The notes below the pieces were generated by a model. It worked only from the letters and a program-made list of their open reading frames with translations, was not told the origin of the DNA and did not search any database. From Bradyrhizobium nitroreducens (GTDB lineage Bacteria; Pseudomonadota; Alphaproteobacteria; Rhizobiales; Xanthobacteraceae), in the NCBI RefSeq assembly GCF_002776695.1, contig NZ_LFJC01000003.1:5514091-5578090 (forward strand): a stretch of DNA of 64,000 bases. The letters run 5' to 3'. The position numbers and the translations under genes were made by a program. Position 1 is the first letter of the stretch. Every line of letters starts with the position of its first letter. This document shows positions 51,081 through 59,922 of the stretch, one piece after another.

Positions 51081-51098
51081 ACTTGGGATCCCGTCTAG
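51063..51098 (+). repeat. perfect 18-bp tandem duplication across the SDR stop codon
   Basis: ACTTGGGATCCCGTCTAG occurs twice in a row (51063-51080, 51081-51098). The first copy ends with the SDR stop TAG, so the second copy is non-coding. This looks like a recent slippage or recombination event. Confidence 0.9.
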
Positions 51099-51214
51099 CC
51101 GCATTTCCGGCATCCCTGCCCTGCGATCTCCGGTTGTCTCGGCCGGAGATTGCTCCGCTTTACGCCTGATTGCGGGCGAATGGTGCGCCTCCCAACACAC
51201 TTTGGGAGGAAACC

Positions 51215-52327
51215 ATGACAAGAATACTGACCAACTCTGACGACACGACTGCAAGCAACGGTCTCGCCCGGCGCACCCTGCTCCAGGGCGCGGCGACGCT
51301 CGCCGCATCGACACTGCTCGCCTCCAACGCGGAGGCCCGCGAGTTCGGCGCCAATGCCGAACCGCAGCGCTATCCCGACCCCGACATCATTGCCATCGAT
51401 CCCAAGCGCTTCAAGGCCAAGGTCGGCAACACCGCGATCAAGCGGCTCTACACCGGTTGCCTCTGGGCGGAAGGGCCGGCGTGGAACGCGCAGGGACAAT
51501 ATCTCGTCTGGAGCGACATCCCCGCCAACCGGCAACTGCGCTATCTCGACGATGACGGCCACATCTCCGAGCAGTTCCACAAACCGTCGAACGAGGCCAA
51601 CGGCAACTCGTTCGACACGGAGGGACGCCAGCTCAGCGCCGAGCGCACCCGCCTCGTTCGCTACGAGCACGATGGCTCGCTGACGACTTTGGCCGAGCAG
51701 GCCGGCGGCAAGCCGCTCAACGGCCCCAACGACATGGTGGTGCATCCCAACGACAAGTCGATCTGGTTCACCGATCCCGGCTATGGCGCGATCAGCATCT
51801 ACGAAGGCAAGCTCGCCAACACCGGCTCGCTGCAACCGCACCAGAAGGAGGCCGTCTATCGTCTCGACACCCAGTCGGGACAGCTCGCCAAGGTCGCCGA
51901 CGAGCCGTTCAAGCCGAACGGCATCGCCTTCTCCCACGACTACAGGAAGCTCTATGTCTGCGACACCGGCATCACGCATTATCCGCAAGCGGAGAACGTG
52001 GTGTGGTCCTACGACATCGACGGGGCGAAGCTGTCGAACCCGAAGCGCCTGATCGACATGAAGCTCGACGGCAAGTCTGGCTTCCCCGACGGATTGCGGG
52101 TCGACACCGAGGGCAATATCTGGGTCGGCGCCGGCTGGGTCGGTCCGGGCTATGACGGCGTGCAGGTGTTCGCGCCAAACGACGGCGCGCGCATCGGGCA
52201 GATCCTGCTGCCGGAGACCTGCGCCAATGTCTGCTTCGGCGGCAGGAAGCGCAACCGCCTCTTCATGACCGCGAGCCAGTCGCTCTATGCGGTCTATGTG
52301 GAGACGCAAGGCGCGCATTTCTGTTGA
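51215..52327 (+). CDS. Tat-exported SMP-30/gluconolactonase family protein
   Basis: Beta-propeller lactonase-like protein of 370 residues. The N-terminus has a twin-arginine signal (LARRTLLQGAATLAASTLLA...NAEA), so it is exported folded to the periplasm. Metal-site residues of the family are visible: Glu in LWAEGPAWNAQG, Asn in LNGPNDMVVHP and Asp in GFPDGLRVDTEGNIW. It probably hydrolyses a sugar-acid or other lactone. The start has GGGAGGA upstream. It stands alone and ends at a dispersed repeat. Confidence 0.88.
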   Translation: MTRILTNSDDTTASNGLARRTLLQGAATLAASTLLASNAEAREFGANAEPQRYPDPDIIAIDPKRFKAKVGNTAIKRLYTGCLWAEGPAWNAQGQYLVWSDIPANRQLRYLDDDGHISEQFHKPSNEANGNSFDTEGRQLSAERTRLVRYEHDGSLTTLAEQAGGKPLNGPNDMVVHPNDKSIWFTDPGYGAISIYEGKLANTGSLQPHQKEAVYRLDTQSGQLAKVADEPFKPNGIAFSHDYRKLYVCDTGITHYPQAENVVWSYDIDGAKLSNPKRLIDMKLDGKSGFPDGLRVDTEGNIWVGAGWVGPGYDGVQVFAPNDGARIGQILLPETCANVCFGGRKRNRLFMTASQSLYAVYVETQGAHFC

Positions 52328-52344
52328 GACGTACGCTCTCTCCT

Positions 52345-52428
52345 CGTCATGCCTGGGCTTGACCCGGGCATCCACGTCAATCTGCTTGCTGAAGCGCTGG
52401 ATGGCCGGGTCAAGCCCGGCCATGACGA
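52345..52428. repeat. dispersed repeat (GTCATGCCTGGGCTTGACCC type), copy 3
   Basis: Same family as 30601-30688 and 50045-50121, placed between the convergent SMP-30 and ppc genes. The facing arms GGGCTTGACCCGGGCATCCA and TGGATGGCCGGGTCAAGCCC would form a long hairpin and could serve as a bidirectional terminator. Confidence 0.85.
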
Positions 52429-52444
52429 CCGAGGGGTGTAGCCA

Positions 52445-55255
52445 CTACCCCGTATTCCTCAACCCCGCCGAGATCCCGTTGATCGTCAGCTGAATCCCGC
52501 GCAGCACCTGCTCGTCCGGGTTCTGCGCGCGATGCTCTTTCAGCAGCTCGACTTGCACGTGGTTGAGCGGATCGAGATAGGGGAAGCGATGGCGCACGGA
52601 GCGCTCCAGCAGCGGATTGCCTTGCAGCAGCCGGTCCTGCCCCATGATGTCCAGCAGCGTCTCGATCGAGGCGTGCCATTCGCGGCGGATGCGGCCGAAG
52701 ATTTTTTCGCGCAACGCCTCGTCCGGCACGAGCTCGGCATAGCGCGAGGCGATCGCGATCGAGCTTTTGGCCAGCACCATGTCCATGTTCGACAGCAGCA
52801 TGCGGAAGAACGGCCATTCCCGGTAGAGCTCTTTCAGGAACGGCATGCCCTTGTCGGGATGCTGCGCGATCCACTGCTCGACCGCGCTGCCGAAGCCGTA
52901 CCAGCCCGGCAGCATCAGGCGGCACTGCGCCCAGGAGAACACCCAGGGAATGGCGCGCAGATCCTCGATGGCGCGCGTCTTCTTGCGCGAGGCCGGACGG
53001 CTGCCGATGTTCAGCGTCGCGATCTCGTTGATGACGGTCGAAGCCCAGAAATAATCGACGAAGCCGTCGGTCTCGTAGACCAGGCCGCGATAGGCTTTGA
53101 ACGCGAGGTTCGACAATTCGTCCATCGCGGTCAGATATTCGCGGCGCGGGGCGCTCTGGCGCGGATGCAACAGGCTCGCCTCCAGCGTCGCAGCCGCGAG
53201 AATCTCCAGATTGTTGCGGCCGACCTCGGCGTTGGAATATTTCGACGAGATGATCTCGCCCTGCTCGGTGATGCGGATCTGGCCGTTCACCGCGCCGCCG
53301 GGCTGCGCGATGATGGCGTCATAGCTCGGCCCGCCGCCGCGGCCGACAGAGCCGCCGCGGCCGTGAAACAGGCGCAAGCGCACGTGATGTCGCTCGAACA
53401 CCTCGACGAGGTTGATCTCGGCCTTGTAGAGCTCCCAGCCCGAGGTGACGAAGCCGCCGTCCTTGTTCGAGTCGGAATAGCCGAGCATGACCTCCTGCAC
53501 GCTGCCGCGGCTGTCGACCAGGCGGCGGTAATCGTGCAGCGACAGCATGCGGTCCATGACGACGCTGGAGGCCTGCAGGTCCTCGATGGTCTCGAACAGC
53601 GGCACGATGTTGATGGCGCTGCGCCCGGACGGATGGACGAGGCCGACCTCCTTCAACAATACCGCGACCTCGAGCATGTCGGACATGCCCTTGCACATCG
53701 AGATGATGCATTGGGGAATGGCGTCCGCGCCGAACATCGCATGCGCTTCCGCGGCGGCATGGAACACGTTCAGCTCGCCCATGGTCTCGTCGCTGTATTT
53801 GACGAAGGGCGAGACCAGCGAGCGCGGGCTGCGCAGTTCGTTGGTCAGAAGCGAAATGCGCGCGTCCTCGCCGAGCGCGAGATAGGACATGCCGGGATTG
53901 GCGGCGTCCATTAGCTCGGCAATGGTGCGCTCATGCACCGCCGAGTTCTGGCGGATGTCGAGCCGCGCCAGATGGAAGCCGAAACAGTCGACCGCGCGCC
54001 GCAACAGCCTCAAGCGGCCTCGGGCGATGACGCGGGCGTTGTTGGAGATCAGCGAGCGGTGCAGCACGTCGAGATCGGCCTGCAGCTCCTTGACGCTGCC
54101 GTAGGGCTCGCCCTTGCCGACCGGCCGGCGCGTGATCTCGACCCGCAGCTTTTCCGCCGTCGCGGTGAGGCGGGCATAGATGCCGGAAACCGCCAGGCGA
54201 TACGGCTCGCCGCTCCGGTGCGGCGAGGTGTCGGGCGAGCGCTCCGCCAGCTTGCGCAGCTCCTCGGAGACGTCGGCCAGATGCGCCGCGATCGACAGTT
54301 CCGAGCCGAGCACGTGCAGCTCGTTGAGATAGAATTGCATGACCCGGCTCGACTGCAGCCGCAACGTGCCGCGCATCACGTCGGCGGTGACGAAGGGATT
54401 GCCGTCGCGGTCGCCGCCGATCCAGCTACCCATGCGCAGGAACGAGGCGAGCTCGCCGGCGGCCTGCTCGCCGCCTTCCTCCAGCCGGTCTTCCAGCGCG
54501 TTGACGAGGCGCGGCACCTCGCGCAGAAAGGTGTAGTCGTAGAACGACAGGCCGTTGGCGACCTCGTCCAGCACGGTGAGCTTGGTGCGGCGGAGCAGAT
54601 TGGTCTGCCACAGCGTCAGCACCTCGCGGCGAAGCTGCTCGTCGCTGGCATCGGCCTCCTCAGCAGTCAGCGCGACGCGCTCGCGGCGGTCGAGCAGGTG
54701 CGCGACCTCCATCTCACGGTCCATGGTGCTCTTGCGGCGGACCTCGGTCGGATGCGCGGTCAGGACCGGGCTGACCAGCGCGGACTTGAAGAAGCTGCGG
54801 AGCTGATCGGGGCCGATGCCCGCCGCCTTGGCATGGGCGAGCGTTTCCGCCAGCACGCCGGAGCCGCCGCGCGCTCCAGTGTCCTTGCCCGCGCTGCGGG
54901 CGCGCATCTGGCGGATGTTGTTCTGGTCCTCGGCAATGTTGGCGAGATGGGAAAAATAGCTGAAGGCGCGGACGATCCGCACCGTCTCCGAGATCGACAT
55001 GCTGTCGAGGATCTGCTCGAGCTCGCGGCGGGCCAGCCGGTCCTCGTCGCGGTGGAACCTGATCGAGGTCTGCCGGATGCGCTCGACCAGGTCGAACAAT
55101 TCCTCGCCTTCCTGGTCGCGCACGGTGTCGCCGAGGATGCGCCCGAGCAGGCGGATGTCGTCGCGCAGCCGCGTATCGGCCTCCAGCGCCTGGGCATCCT
55201 CAGGACGGTTGGCGCGTTGGTCGGGGCTGTCGGACGATACGGTCTGGAGGGACAT
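52445..55255 (-). CDS. ppc: phosphoenolpyruvate carboxylase
   Basis: Carboxylates phosphoenolpyruvate to oxaloacetate, replenishing the TCA cycle; 936 residues, cytosolic homotetramer. Catalytic blocks: the His in VLTAHPTEVRRKS (about residue 167), GGDRDGNPFV, LGYSDSNKDGGFVTSGW (about 595), and LFHGRGGSVGRGGGPS (about 635). The C-terminus reads RNTG where QNTG is usual, a conservative difference at the regulatory end. The start at 55255 (MSLQTVSS) has AGGAG about 8 bases upstream; the longer in-frame extension to 55537 falls in a dispersed repeat. It is transcribed alone. Confidence 0.97.
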   Translation of the reverse strand: MSLQTVSSDSPDQRANRPEDAQALEADTRLRDDIRLLGRILGDTVRDQEGEELFDLVERIRQTSIRFHRDEDRLARRELEQILDSMSISETVRIVRAFSYFSHLANIAEDQNNIRQMRARSAGKDTGARGGSGVLAETLAHAKAAGIGPDQLRSFFKSALVSPVLTAHPTEVRRKSTMDREMEVAHLLDRRERVALTAEEADASDEQLRREVLTLWQTNLLRRTKLTVLDEVANGLSFYDYTFLREVPRLVNALEDRLEEGGEQAAGELASFLRMGSWIGGDRDGNPFVTADVMRGTLRLQSSRVMQFYLNELHVLGSELSIAAHLADVSEELRKLAERSPDTSPHRSGEPYRLAVSGIYARLTATAEKLRVEITRRPVGKGEPYGSVKELQADLDVLHRSLISNNARVIARGRLRLLRRAVDCFGFHLARLDIRQNSAVHERTIAELMDAANPGMSYLALGEDARISLLTNELRSPRSLVSPFVKYSDETMGELNVFHAAAEAHAMFGADAIPQCIISMCKGMSDMLEVAVLLKEVGLVHPSGRSAINIVPLFETIEDLQASSVVMDRMLSLHDYRRLVDSRGSVQEVMLGYSDSNKDGGFVTSGWELYKAEINLVEVFERHHVRLRLFHGRGGSVGRGGGPSYDAIIAQPGGAVNGQIRITEQGEIISSKYSNAEVGRNNLEILAAATLEASLLHPRQSAPRREYLTAMDELSNLAFKAYRGLVYETDGFVDYFWASTVINEIATLNIGSRPASRKKTRAIEDLRAIPWVFSWAQCRLMLPGWYGFGSAVEQWIAQHPDKGMPFLKELYREWPFFRMLLSNMDMVLAKSSIAIASRYAELVPDEALREKIFGRIRREWHASIETLLDIMGQDRLLQGNPLLERSVRHRFPYLDPLNHVQVELLKEHRAQNPDEQVLRGIQLTINGISAGLRNTG

Positions 55256-55366
55256 GGTTCGCTCCTCTTCAAGAGCTCCTTGCGGCTCCCCGGCCCGGAG
55301 GAGTGTGCGATATTTTTCTACCGCAACGCAAGATGAACTTGGTGGCGGCGCACACTGGCGCCGCTT

Positions 55367-55514
55367 GTGTCCCGGACGCGCTGCAACGCCCCTTAGCGTT
55401 GCTGCGCAGAGCCGGGACCCAGGAGCTACAGAGTGCAAGCCGAAAGATGGGCCCCGGCTCAGCAGCGCATCACGCCGCGAAGATGCGGCGCGCTGCACTG
55501 CGTCCGGGGCACGC
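55367..55514. repeat. dispersed repeat (GTGTCCCGGACGCG ... GCGTCCGGGGCAC type), copy 1
   Basis: Unit bounded by GTGTCCCGGACGCGCTGCA and TGCACTGCGTCCGGGGCAC, with AGAGCCGGGACCCAGGA and GGGCCCCGGCTCAGCAGCGCA inside. A related unit with the same end sequences and internal layout is at 61713-61880. Confidence 0.8.
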
Positions 55515-55599
55515 GGAGAAGCAGCCTTTTTCACCAAGCACGTCTTCGCGATCTCGCGGCGTATTCCGCCCGAGCTTTGCTATCCATTTCGCCCTCGTC

Positions 55600-56230
55600 G
55601 AGAATAAAGGGCGCTGGGAAGGCCGGGCGCCGGCTGGCACCCGAGGTCCGCACGCGAAAGACGCACGCGGGGTTGACCACAGGTGTTGCCGGTCGCCCGG
55701 CCTTCCCTGCGCAATGGTGTTACGGCTTATGGCGCGCTCTCCCCGGGGAGCGATGCACTATTGCCCCCGTCGCCTTGCGGCTGATCGATGCGCGTGCCGG
55801 TTGGCCGCCTCATCACCGCAAGCCTTGACGCCAGAACCGCGGGCGTCAGGACCACACGCTTTTGCCGTCCGCGGACGTCCCGCCCCGGACAGCCGGAAGC
55901 TCGCGCGTGCTCGCCCCCAACGCCGAAACGAAACGCTGTGACCGCGCCGTGTCGTGCCGCGGATCGCGATGGCTCACGGTCGCCCGCCCTGCCATCACCT
56001 CACGCGCCGGCGCTACCGCGTCCATCGCATCCCAACCTACGGTTCGTGACGATCGCGAAACGTCCCTTCTGGCGGGCCGGGATGGAATGCGGTTTAGCCG
56101 AAACGGCAAATTCGGTCAATCAGAATATTTTGCGTACCTGTCCCTTGACCTGCATGTTGCGTGTTTTGCCTGTCGGGCAGCGCAAGGGATTGGGAGGCGA
56201 GAAGCGGCTGAGCAGCACGCTCCGCACATC
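55600..56230. repeat. large structured repeat element, about 600 bases
   Basis: Contains a perfect 14-bp inverted repeat (GGGAAGGCCGGGCG at 55616-55629, CGCCCGGCCTTCCC at 55694-55707) and the palindrome CTCCCCGGGGAG near 55740. A terminal AT-richer block follows with CAAATTCGGTCAATCAGAAT at about 56105-56130. I recognise this text as a multi-copy element in Bradyrhizobium genomes where spurious proteins are often annotated; that is memory, not a search. Boundaries are approximate. It encodes no recognisable transposase. Confidence 0.5.
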
Positions 56231-56240
56231 CTATGAGCTG

Positions 56241-56645
56241 TCAGCTCCGAACAGGCTGCCCGATTCCAAGAAGGTTGCCTTCGCTGTCGCGAAACCAGGC
56301 GCCTCTCTCGCCGACGCCCTTGCTTGCGTAATTGCCGGCGATGTCGGCGATCCCGTTCACGGTCTTCAGCCCGGGCAGGTCGTATTCCTCGAACTTGACT
56401 CCCCGCGCGCGAAGCTCCCGCACCGCCGCATCGATGTCCTCGACTTCAAAGCCCATCTGGGTGTGCGTGCCGGATTGCACGCCGGCCGAGACGAATATCG
56501 CAAACTCGCCGCCTGCGCAGACGTAGCGCAGTCCACCTTCGCGCTGTTCGATCGGGTCGAGGCCGAGCTTTTCGGAATAGAACGCGCGCGCGCGGTCCAA
56601 ATCCTTGGCTGGAAGACGGGTGGCCACTTTTGCGTTTCGTAGCAT
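56241..56645 (-). CDS. VOC family (glyoxalase-like) protein
   Basis: Single vicinal-oxygen-chelate domain of 134 residues: VATRLPAKDLDRARAFYSEKLGLDP at the N-terminus, THTQMGFEVEDIDAAVRELRARGVKFEEYDLPG in the middle and AWFRDSEGNLLGIGQPV at the end. VOC proteins include glyoxalases, extradiol dioxygenases and resistance proteins, so the function is undefined. The start at 56645 has GGAAGGAG upstream; the longer frame is rejected. Confidence 0.85.
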   Translation of the reverse strand: MLRNAKVATRLPAKDLDRARAFYSEKLGLDPIEQREGGLRYVCAGGEFAIFVSAGVQSGTHTQMGFEVEDIDAAVRELRARGVKFEEYDLPGLKTVNGIADIAGNYASKGVGERGAWFRDSEGNLLGIGQPVRS

Positions 56646-56757
56646 CCTCGGCTCCTTCCGAGATCGATCACAGGCGGGAGCATCGTGCCCTTCAGCCAAC
56701 CTCAAACGCGCTACGGGTCAAAAGCCGCGATCGGCGCTCGCGCGGTCCGAGCGCACC

Positions 56758-57162
56758 TCACGCCGGCACGATCACCTTGCCGATCGGCCAGAGCGCGATG
56801 CCGGCGAGCTTGAGGTGCGCCCAGGCAAAGGGAATGCCGATGATGGTGATCGCGAGCACCAGGGCCGTCAGGACGTGGCCGAGTGCCAGCCACCAGCCGG
56901 CGAGCACGAACCAGATGATGTTGCCGATCACCCCGAGCGGGCCGGTGCCGATATCCTCGACACCGGTGACGTCGTAGCGGTTCACCGCCTTTGATCCGAA
57001 CGGCAGCAGGGTGTAGACGGCGATGTTGAACGCCGCCCGCGCCCAGGGCAGGCCGATGATGGTGACGGCCATGATGACCGCGGCCACCAGCCAGCCGAAC
57101 GCCATCCAGGCGCCGCCGATGAGGATCCAGAGAATGTTGAGCAGCATCGAGACGGGGGTCAT
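56758..57162 (-). CDS. yccF: YccF domain membrane protein
   Basis: Inner-membrane protein of 134 residues made of two homologous YccF units: NILWILIGGAWMAFGWLVAAVIMAVTIIGLPWARAAFN and NIIWFVLAGWWLALGHVLTALVLAITIIGIPFAWAHLK. The double IIG(L/I)P motif is diagnostic. Its function is not established. Start ATG at 57162. A stand-alone gene 112 bases upstream of the VOC gene. Confidence 0.92.
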   Translation of the reverse strand: MTPVSMLLNILWILIGGAWMAFGWLVAAVIMAVTIIGLPWARAAFNIAVYTLLPFGSKAVNRYDVTGVEDIGTGPLGVIGNIIWFVLAGWWLALGHVLTALVLAITIIGIPFAWAHLKLAGIALWPIGKVIVPA

Positions 57163-57242
57163 GGGGTGATCCGCAGGTGGATGATCCCGTCTATATAGGA
57201 TCGGAATCTGTCTCTGCTAAGACGGCGCCACGCCCATGAAAC

Positions 57243-57329
57243 GTAGCCCGGATGGAGCGGAGCGCAATCCGGGAAGCGAGCCACCAGCTACAGCGGCCCC
57301 GGATTACGCTTGCGCTCCATCCGGGCTAC
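57243..57329. repeat. dispersed palindromic repeat (GTAGCCCGGATGGAGCG type), copy 2
   Basis: Same family as 15165-15246, with arms GTAGCCCGGATGGAGCGGAG and TTGCGCTCCATCCGGGCTAC. It ends 4 bases before the end of the enoyl-CoA hydratase gene and may act as its terminator. Confidence 0.88.
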
Positions 57330-57333
57330 GGGG

Positions 57334-58128
57334 TTACCGCCCTTCGAACCTCGGCGCCCGCTTCTCCATGAACGCCTTCATGCCCTCGGCCATGTCCTGG
57401 GTCTTGAACAGCGGCAGGAGCTGCAGATAGACGTGGTGGACGTGGTCGGAGAAGTTCTCGTTGAGGCCCATCCGCATCATGCGCTTGGAGGCCTGCACGG
57501 CAAGCGGCGCGTTGGCGGCGATTTCGCGGGCGATCGCGGTCGTGCGGGTCATCAGCTCGGCGTCCGGCACCACCTCGTTGGCGAGCCCCCAGTCAAGGCA
57601 TTCGCGGGCGCTGAGCGTGCGGCCGGTGAAGATCAGCTCGGAGGCCTTGGCCCAGCCGAGCATGCGTGGCAACAGCCAGGTGCCGCCGGATTCCGGCACC
57701 ACGCCGCGCTTGACGAAGGCGGCGGCGAGCTTGGCGGATTCCGCCATGATGCGGATGTCGCAGCCGAGCGCGGTGTCCATGCCGTAGCCGGCCGCCCCGC
57801 CGTTGACGGCGCAGATGATCGGCTTGTCCATCGCCTGCAACACCGTCGGCGGCGTGTTGCGGAGGTTGATCGTGGTCGGCGAGGACGCGGCGCTGAGGCC
57901 GTTGCCGTCGCGTTCCTTGCGCAGGTCGAGGCCGGCGCAGAACGCCCTGCCCTTGCCGGTGAGGATCACGACGCGGACGTTCTTGTCCTCGTTGGCCTCG
58001 GTCAGCAGGCGGGCCAGATCGTTCAGCATCGGGCCGGAGATCGTGTTCATCCGCTCCGGCGCATTCAGCGTGATGGTCGCGATGTGGTCGGCGACCGTAT
58101 AGAGGACTTCGTTGGCGGCATCGGTCAT
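57334..58128 (-). CDS. enoyl-CoA hydratase/isomerase
   Basis: Crotonase-fold enzyme of 264 residues. The oxyanion-hole segments are GRAFCAGLDLRKE (first) and NGGAAGYGMDTALGCDIRI (second), and the catalytic-loop FVKRGVVPESGGTWLLPRMLG contains one acidic residue at the first Glu position. The start at 58128 (MTDAANEVLY) is preferred. It is the last gene of the minus-strand set ech2-acs-ech and probably hydrates the enoyl-CoA made from the ligase product. The C-terminus RAPRFEGR is typical of the group. Confidence 0.92.
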   Translation of the reverse strand: MTDAANEVLYTVADHIATITLNAPERMNTISGPMLNDLARLLTEANEDKNVRVVILTGKGRAFCAGLDLRKERDGNGLSAASSPTTINLRNTPPTVLQAMDKPIICAVNGGAAGYGMDTALGCDIRIMAESAKLAAAFVKRGVVPESGGTWLLPRMLGWAKASELIFTGRTLSARECLDWGLANEVVPDAELMTRTTAIAREIAANAPLAVQASKRMMRMGLNENFSDHVHHVYLQLLPLFKTQDMAEGMKAFMEKRAPRFEGR

Positions 58129-58150
58129 GACAAATGTTTCCCCATCCGTG

Positions 58151-58228
58151 TGTTGTTGGTTGGGCAAAGCGAAGCGTGCCCACCACTTCTTAACGGCGGG
58201 CACAGGCTACGCGCTGTTGCCCCCCTCC
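58151..58228. repeat. short repeat (GGGCAAAGCGAAGCGTGCCC type)
   Basis: Intergenic unit between ech and the acyl-CoA ligase with GGGCAAAGCGAAGCGTGCCC and a facing GGCGGGCAC...TTGCCC. It resembles the unit at 63549-63636 in its GGGCAAAG and GTGCCCAC words. Confidence 0.45.
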
Positions 58229-58237
58229 GGCACCGCG

Positions 58238-59782
58238 TCAGATCTTCCGGCCCGCCTGCTCCCAATAGGGATCGCGCAGCCGGCGCTTGAATATCTTGCC
58301 GGAATCTTCGCGCGGCAGGCCGCTGCGGATCTCGATGTGCTTGGGCACCTTGTAGTCGGCCAGATGCGCCTTCAGGCTCGCGCGAACGCCTGCGGCGTCG
58401 AGCGTGACGCCGGCTTGCGGCTCGACCACGGCCATCAGTGCCTCGCCGAACTCGGCGTCGGGAATGCCGAACACGGCGCAATCATGCACGCCTGATACGG
58501 CGTGCAGCACGGATTCGATCTCCGCCGGGTAGATGTTGACGCCGCCTGATATCACCATGTCGCGCTTGCGGTCGCAGATGAAGACGTAGCCGTCCTCGTC
58601 GATATAGCCGACATCGCCGGAGGTGATGAAGCCGTCGCGGTCGATCTCGGCGCGCTTCTCCGGCTTGTTGTGATAGGTGAAATCGGCAAGCTCGGCCATG
58701 CGCGAATAGATCTCGCCGATCTCGCCTGTGCCCAGCACGCGGCCGTCCTCGCCAATGAAGCGCAGCTCGGCGCCGGGCGAGATCTTGCCGACGGTGCCGG
58801 GCTTCTTCAGCGCGTCCTCCGAGGTCGCGAATGTGACGGCGCTGGATTCGGTCGAGCCGTAGAATTCGTAGATCACCGGCCCCCACCATTCGATCATGGC
58901 GCGCTTGACGTCGGCCGGGCAAGGCGCGGCAGCGTGGATGACATGGCGCAGCGAGGAGACATCGTAGCTTTTGCGCACCGCCTCGGGCAGCTTCATCAGG
59001 CGAATGAACATGGTGGGCACCATGAAGATGGTGTCGATCTTGTATCGCTCGATCGCTTGCAGAAATTCCTCCGGCTCGAACCGTGGCATCAGCACCAGCG
59101 CGCCGCCGAGCTTGCCGGCGCGGATGCCGAACGAGTTCGGTGCGGAATGGTAGAGTGGGCCCGGCAGCAGCGCGCGGGCACCGGGCTTGAGGCCATAGAT
59201 CATCGCGCGCATGCGCTCGCCGGCGGCCTGCTGCTCCGGCGTCGGCGCGTTACGGCGCACGCCCTTGGGATGGCCCGTGGTGCCCGAGGTGTAGATCATG
59301 TTCATCGGCTGCGGCACGACCGGGCCGTCATAGGGCTGGAATTGCGCGAGCCAGGATTCGAAGTCGATCGCAAAATCCGGCGTCGTCAGATGATCGGGAT
59401 CGATCTTGTAGTTGGACAGGATCTCCGGCGGGGTCGGTACGCTGAGCACGGTGACACCGGCCGGAATGGCATCGCGCAAGCCATGCAGCATGTCGGCGTG
59501 GCCGATCAGCACGGAGGTGCCGGTGTCCTTGAGGATGTAGTTGATCTCCTCCGGCTTGAAGTGCCAGTTGATCGGCACGCCGTAGGCACCGAGGCGCATC
59601 GCAGCGTAAGCGGCCTCGATGAACGCAATGTCGTTGCGCATCAGCATGCAGACGCAATCGCCCTGGCGGACGCCGATATCTGCAAGGCCGCTTGCGATGC
59701 GGTCGGCGCGGGATGCGACCTCCGCGTGGGTGCGGCGGCGATCGCCGGAGACGATGCCGAGGAAGTCAGACGTTTCGCTCAT
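58238..59782 (-). CDS. acyl-CoA synthetase (AMP-dependent ligase)
   Basis: Adenylate-forming acyl-CoA ligase of 514 residues. The P-loop-like motif MIYTSGTTGHPKGV is at about 160-175, the A5 motif EFYGSTESSAVTF follows, then TSGDVGYIDEDGYVFICDRKRDMVISGGVNIYPAEIE and the adenylation lysine in EDSGKIFKRRLRD. A carboxylic acid is activated as acyl-AMP and thioesterified. The start at 59782 (MSETSDF) is chosen; the apparent 1128-residue frame reaching to 61624 runs antisense through other genes. Flanked by two crotonase genes on the same strand. Substrate unknown. Confidence 0.93.
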   Translation of the reverse strand: MSETSDFLGIVSGDRRRTHAEVASRADRIASGLADIGVRQGDCVCMLMRNDIAFIEAAYAAMRLGAYGVPINWHFKPEEINYILKDTGTSVLIGHADMLHGLRDAIPAGVTVLSVPTPPEILSNYKIDPDHLTTPDFAIDFESWLAQFQPYDGPVVPQPMNMIYTSGTTGHPKGVRRNAPTPEQQAAGERMRAMIYGLKPGARALLPGPLYHSAPNSFGIRAGKLGGALVLMPRFEPEEFLQAIERYKIDTIFMVPTMFIRLMKLPEAVRKSYDVSSLRHVIHAAAPCPADVKRAMIEWWGPVIYEFYGSTESSAVTFATSEDALKKPGTVGKISPGAELRFIGEDGRVLGTGEIGEIYSRMAELADFTYHNKPEKRAEIDRDGFITSGDVGYIDEDGYVFICDRKRDMVISGGVNIYPAEIESVLHAVSGVHDCAVFGIPDAEFGEALMAVVEPQAGVTLDAAGVRASLKAHLADYKVPKHIEIRSGLPREDSGKIFKRRLRDPYWEQAGRKI

Positions 59783-59820
59783 TTTGTTTTTCTTTGTTGG
59801 TGGTGGCCGTGCCCGTTGGT

Positions 59821-59913
59821 CGTCATCACCGGGCTTGTCCCGGTGATCCACGTTCTTTCTTCGCCGCCTGAGGCTAAGAACGTGGATGGCCGGGACAAGC
59901 CCGGCCATGACGG
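59821..59913. repeat. dispersed repeat (GTCATCACCGGGCTTGTCCC type), copy 4
   Basis: Same family as 30601-30688. CGTCATCACCGGGCTTGTCC faces GGACAAGCCCGGCCATGACG around CGTTCTTTCTTCG...AAGAACG. It is between the ligase gene and the upstream crotonase. Confidence 0.85.
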
Positions 59914-59922
59914 AGTGACTAT

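Larger units (their letters stand above)
55256..56240. other. 985-base gene-free stretch holding dispersed repeats
   Basis: No credible gene is seen here. The stretch next to ppc (55256-55366) holds its promoter region. The rest is occupied by one short repeat (55367-55514) and a larger repeat of about 600 bases (55600-56230). Open frames in this stretch, all on the plus strand, are rich in Arg, Ala and Pro and lack ribosome binding sites, which marks them as spurious. Confidence 0.7.

Noticed and set aside
55303..55941. Plus-strand open frames behind ppc
   Set aside because: They coincide with dispersed repeats, have no ribosome binding sites and show Arg/Ala/Pro-rich low-information sequence.
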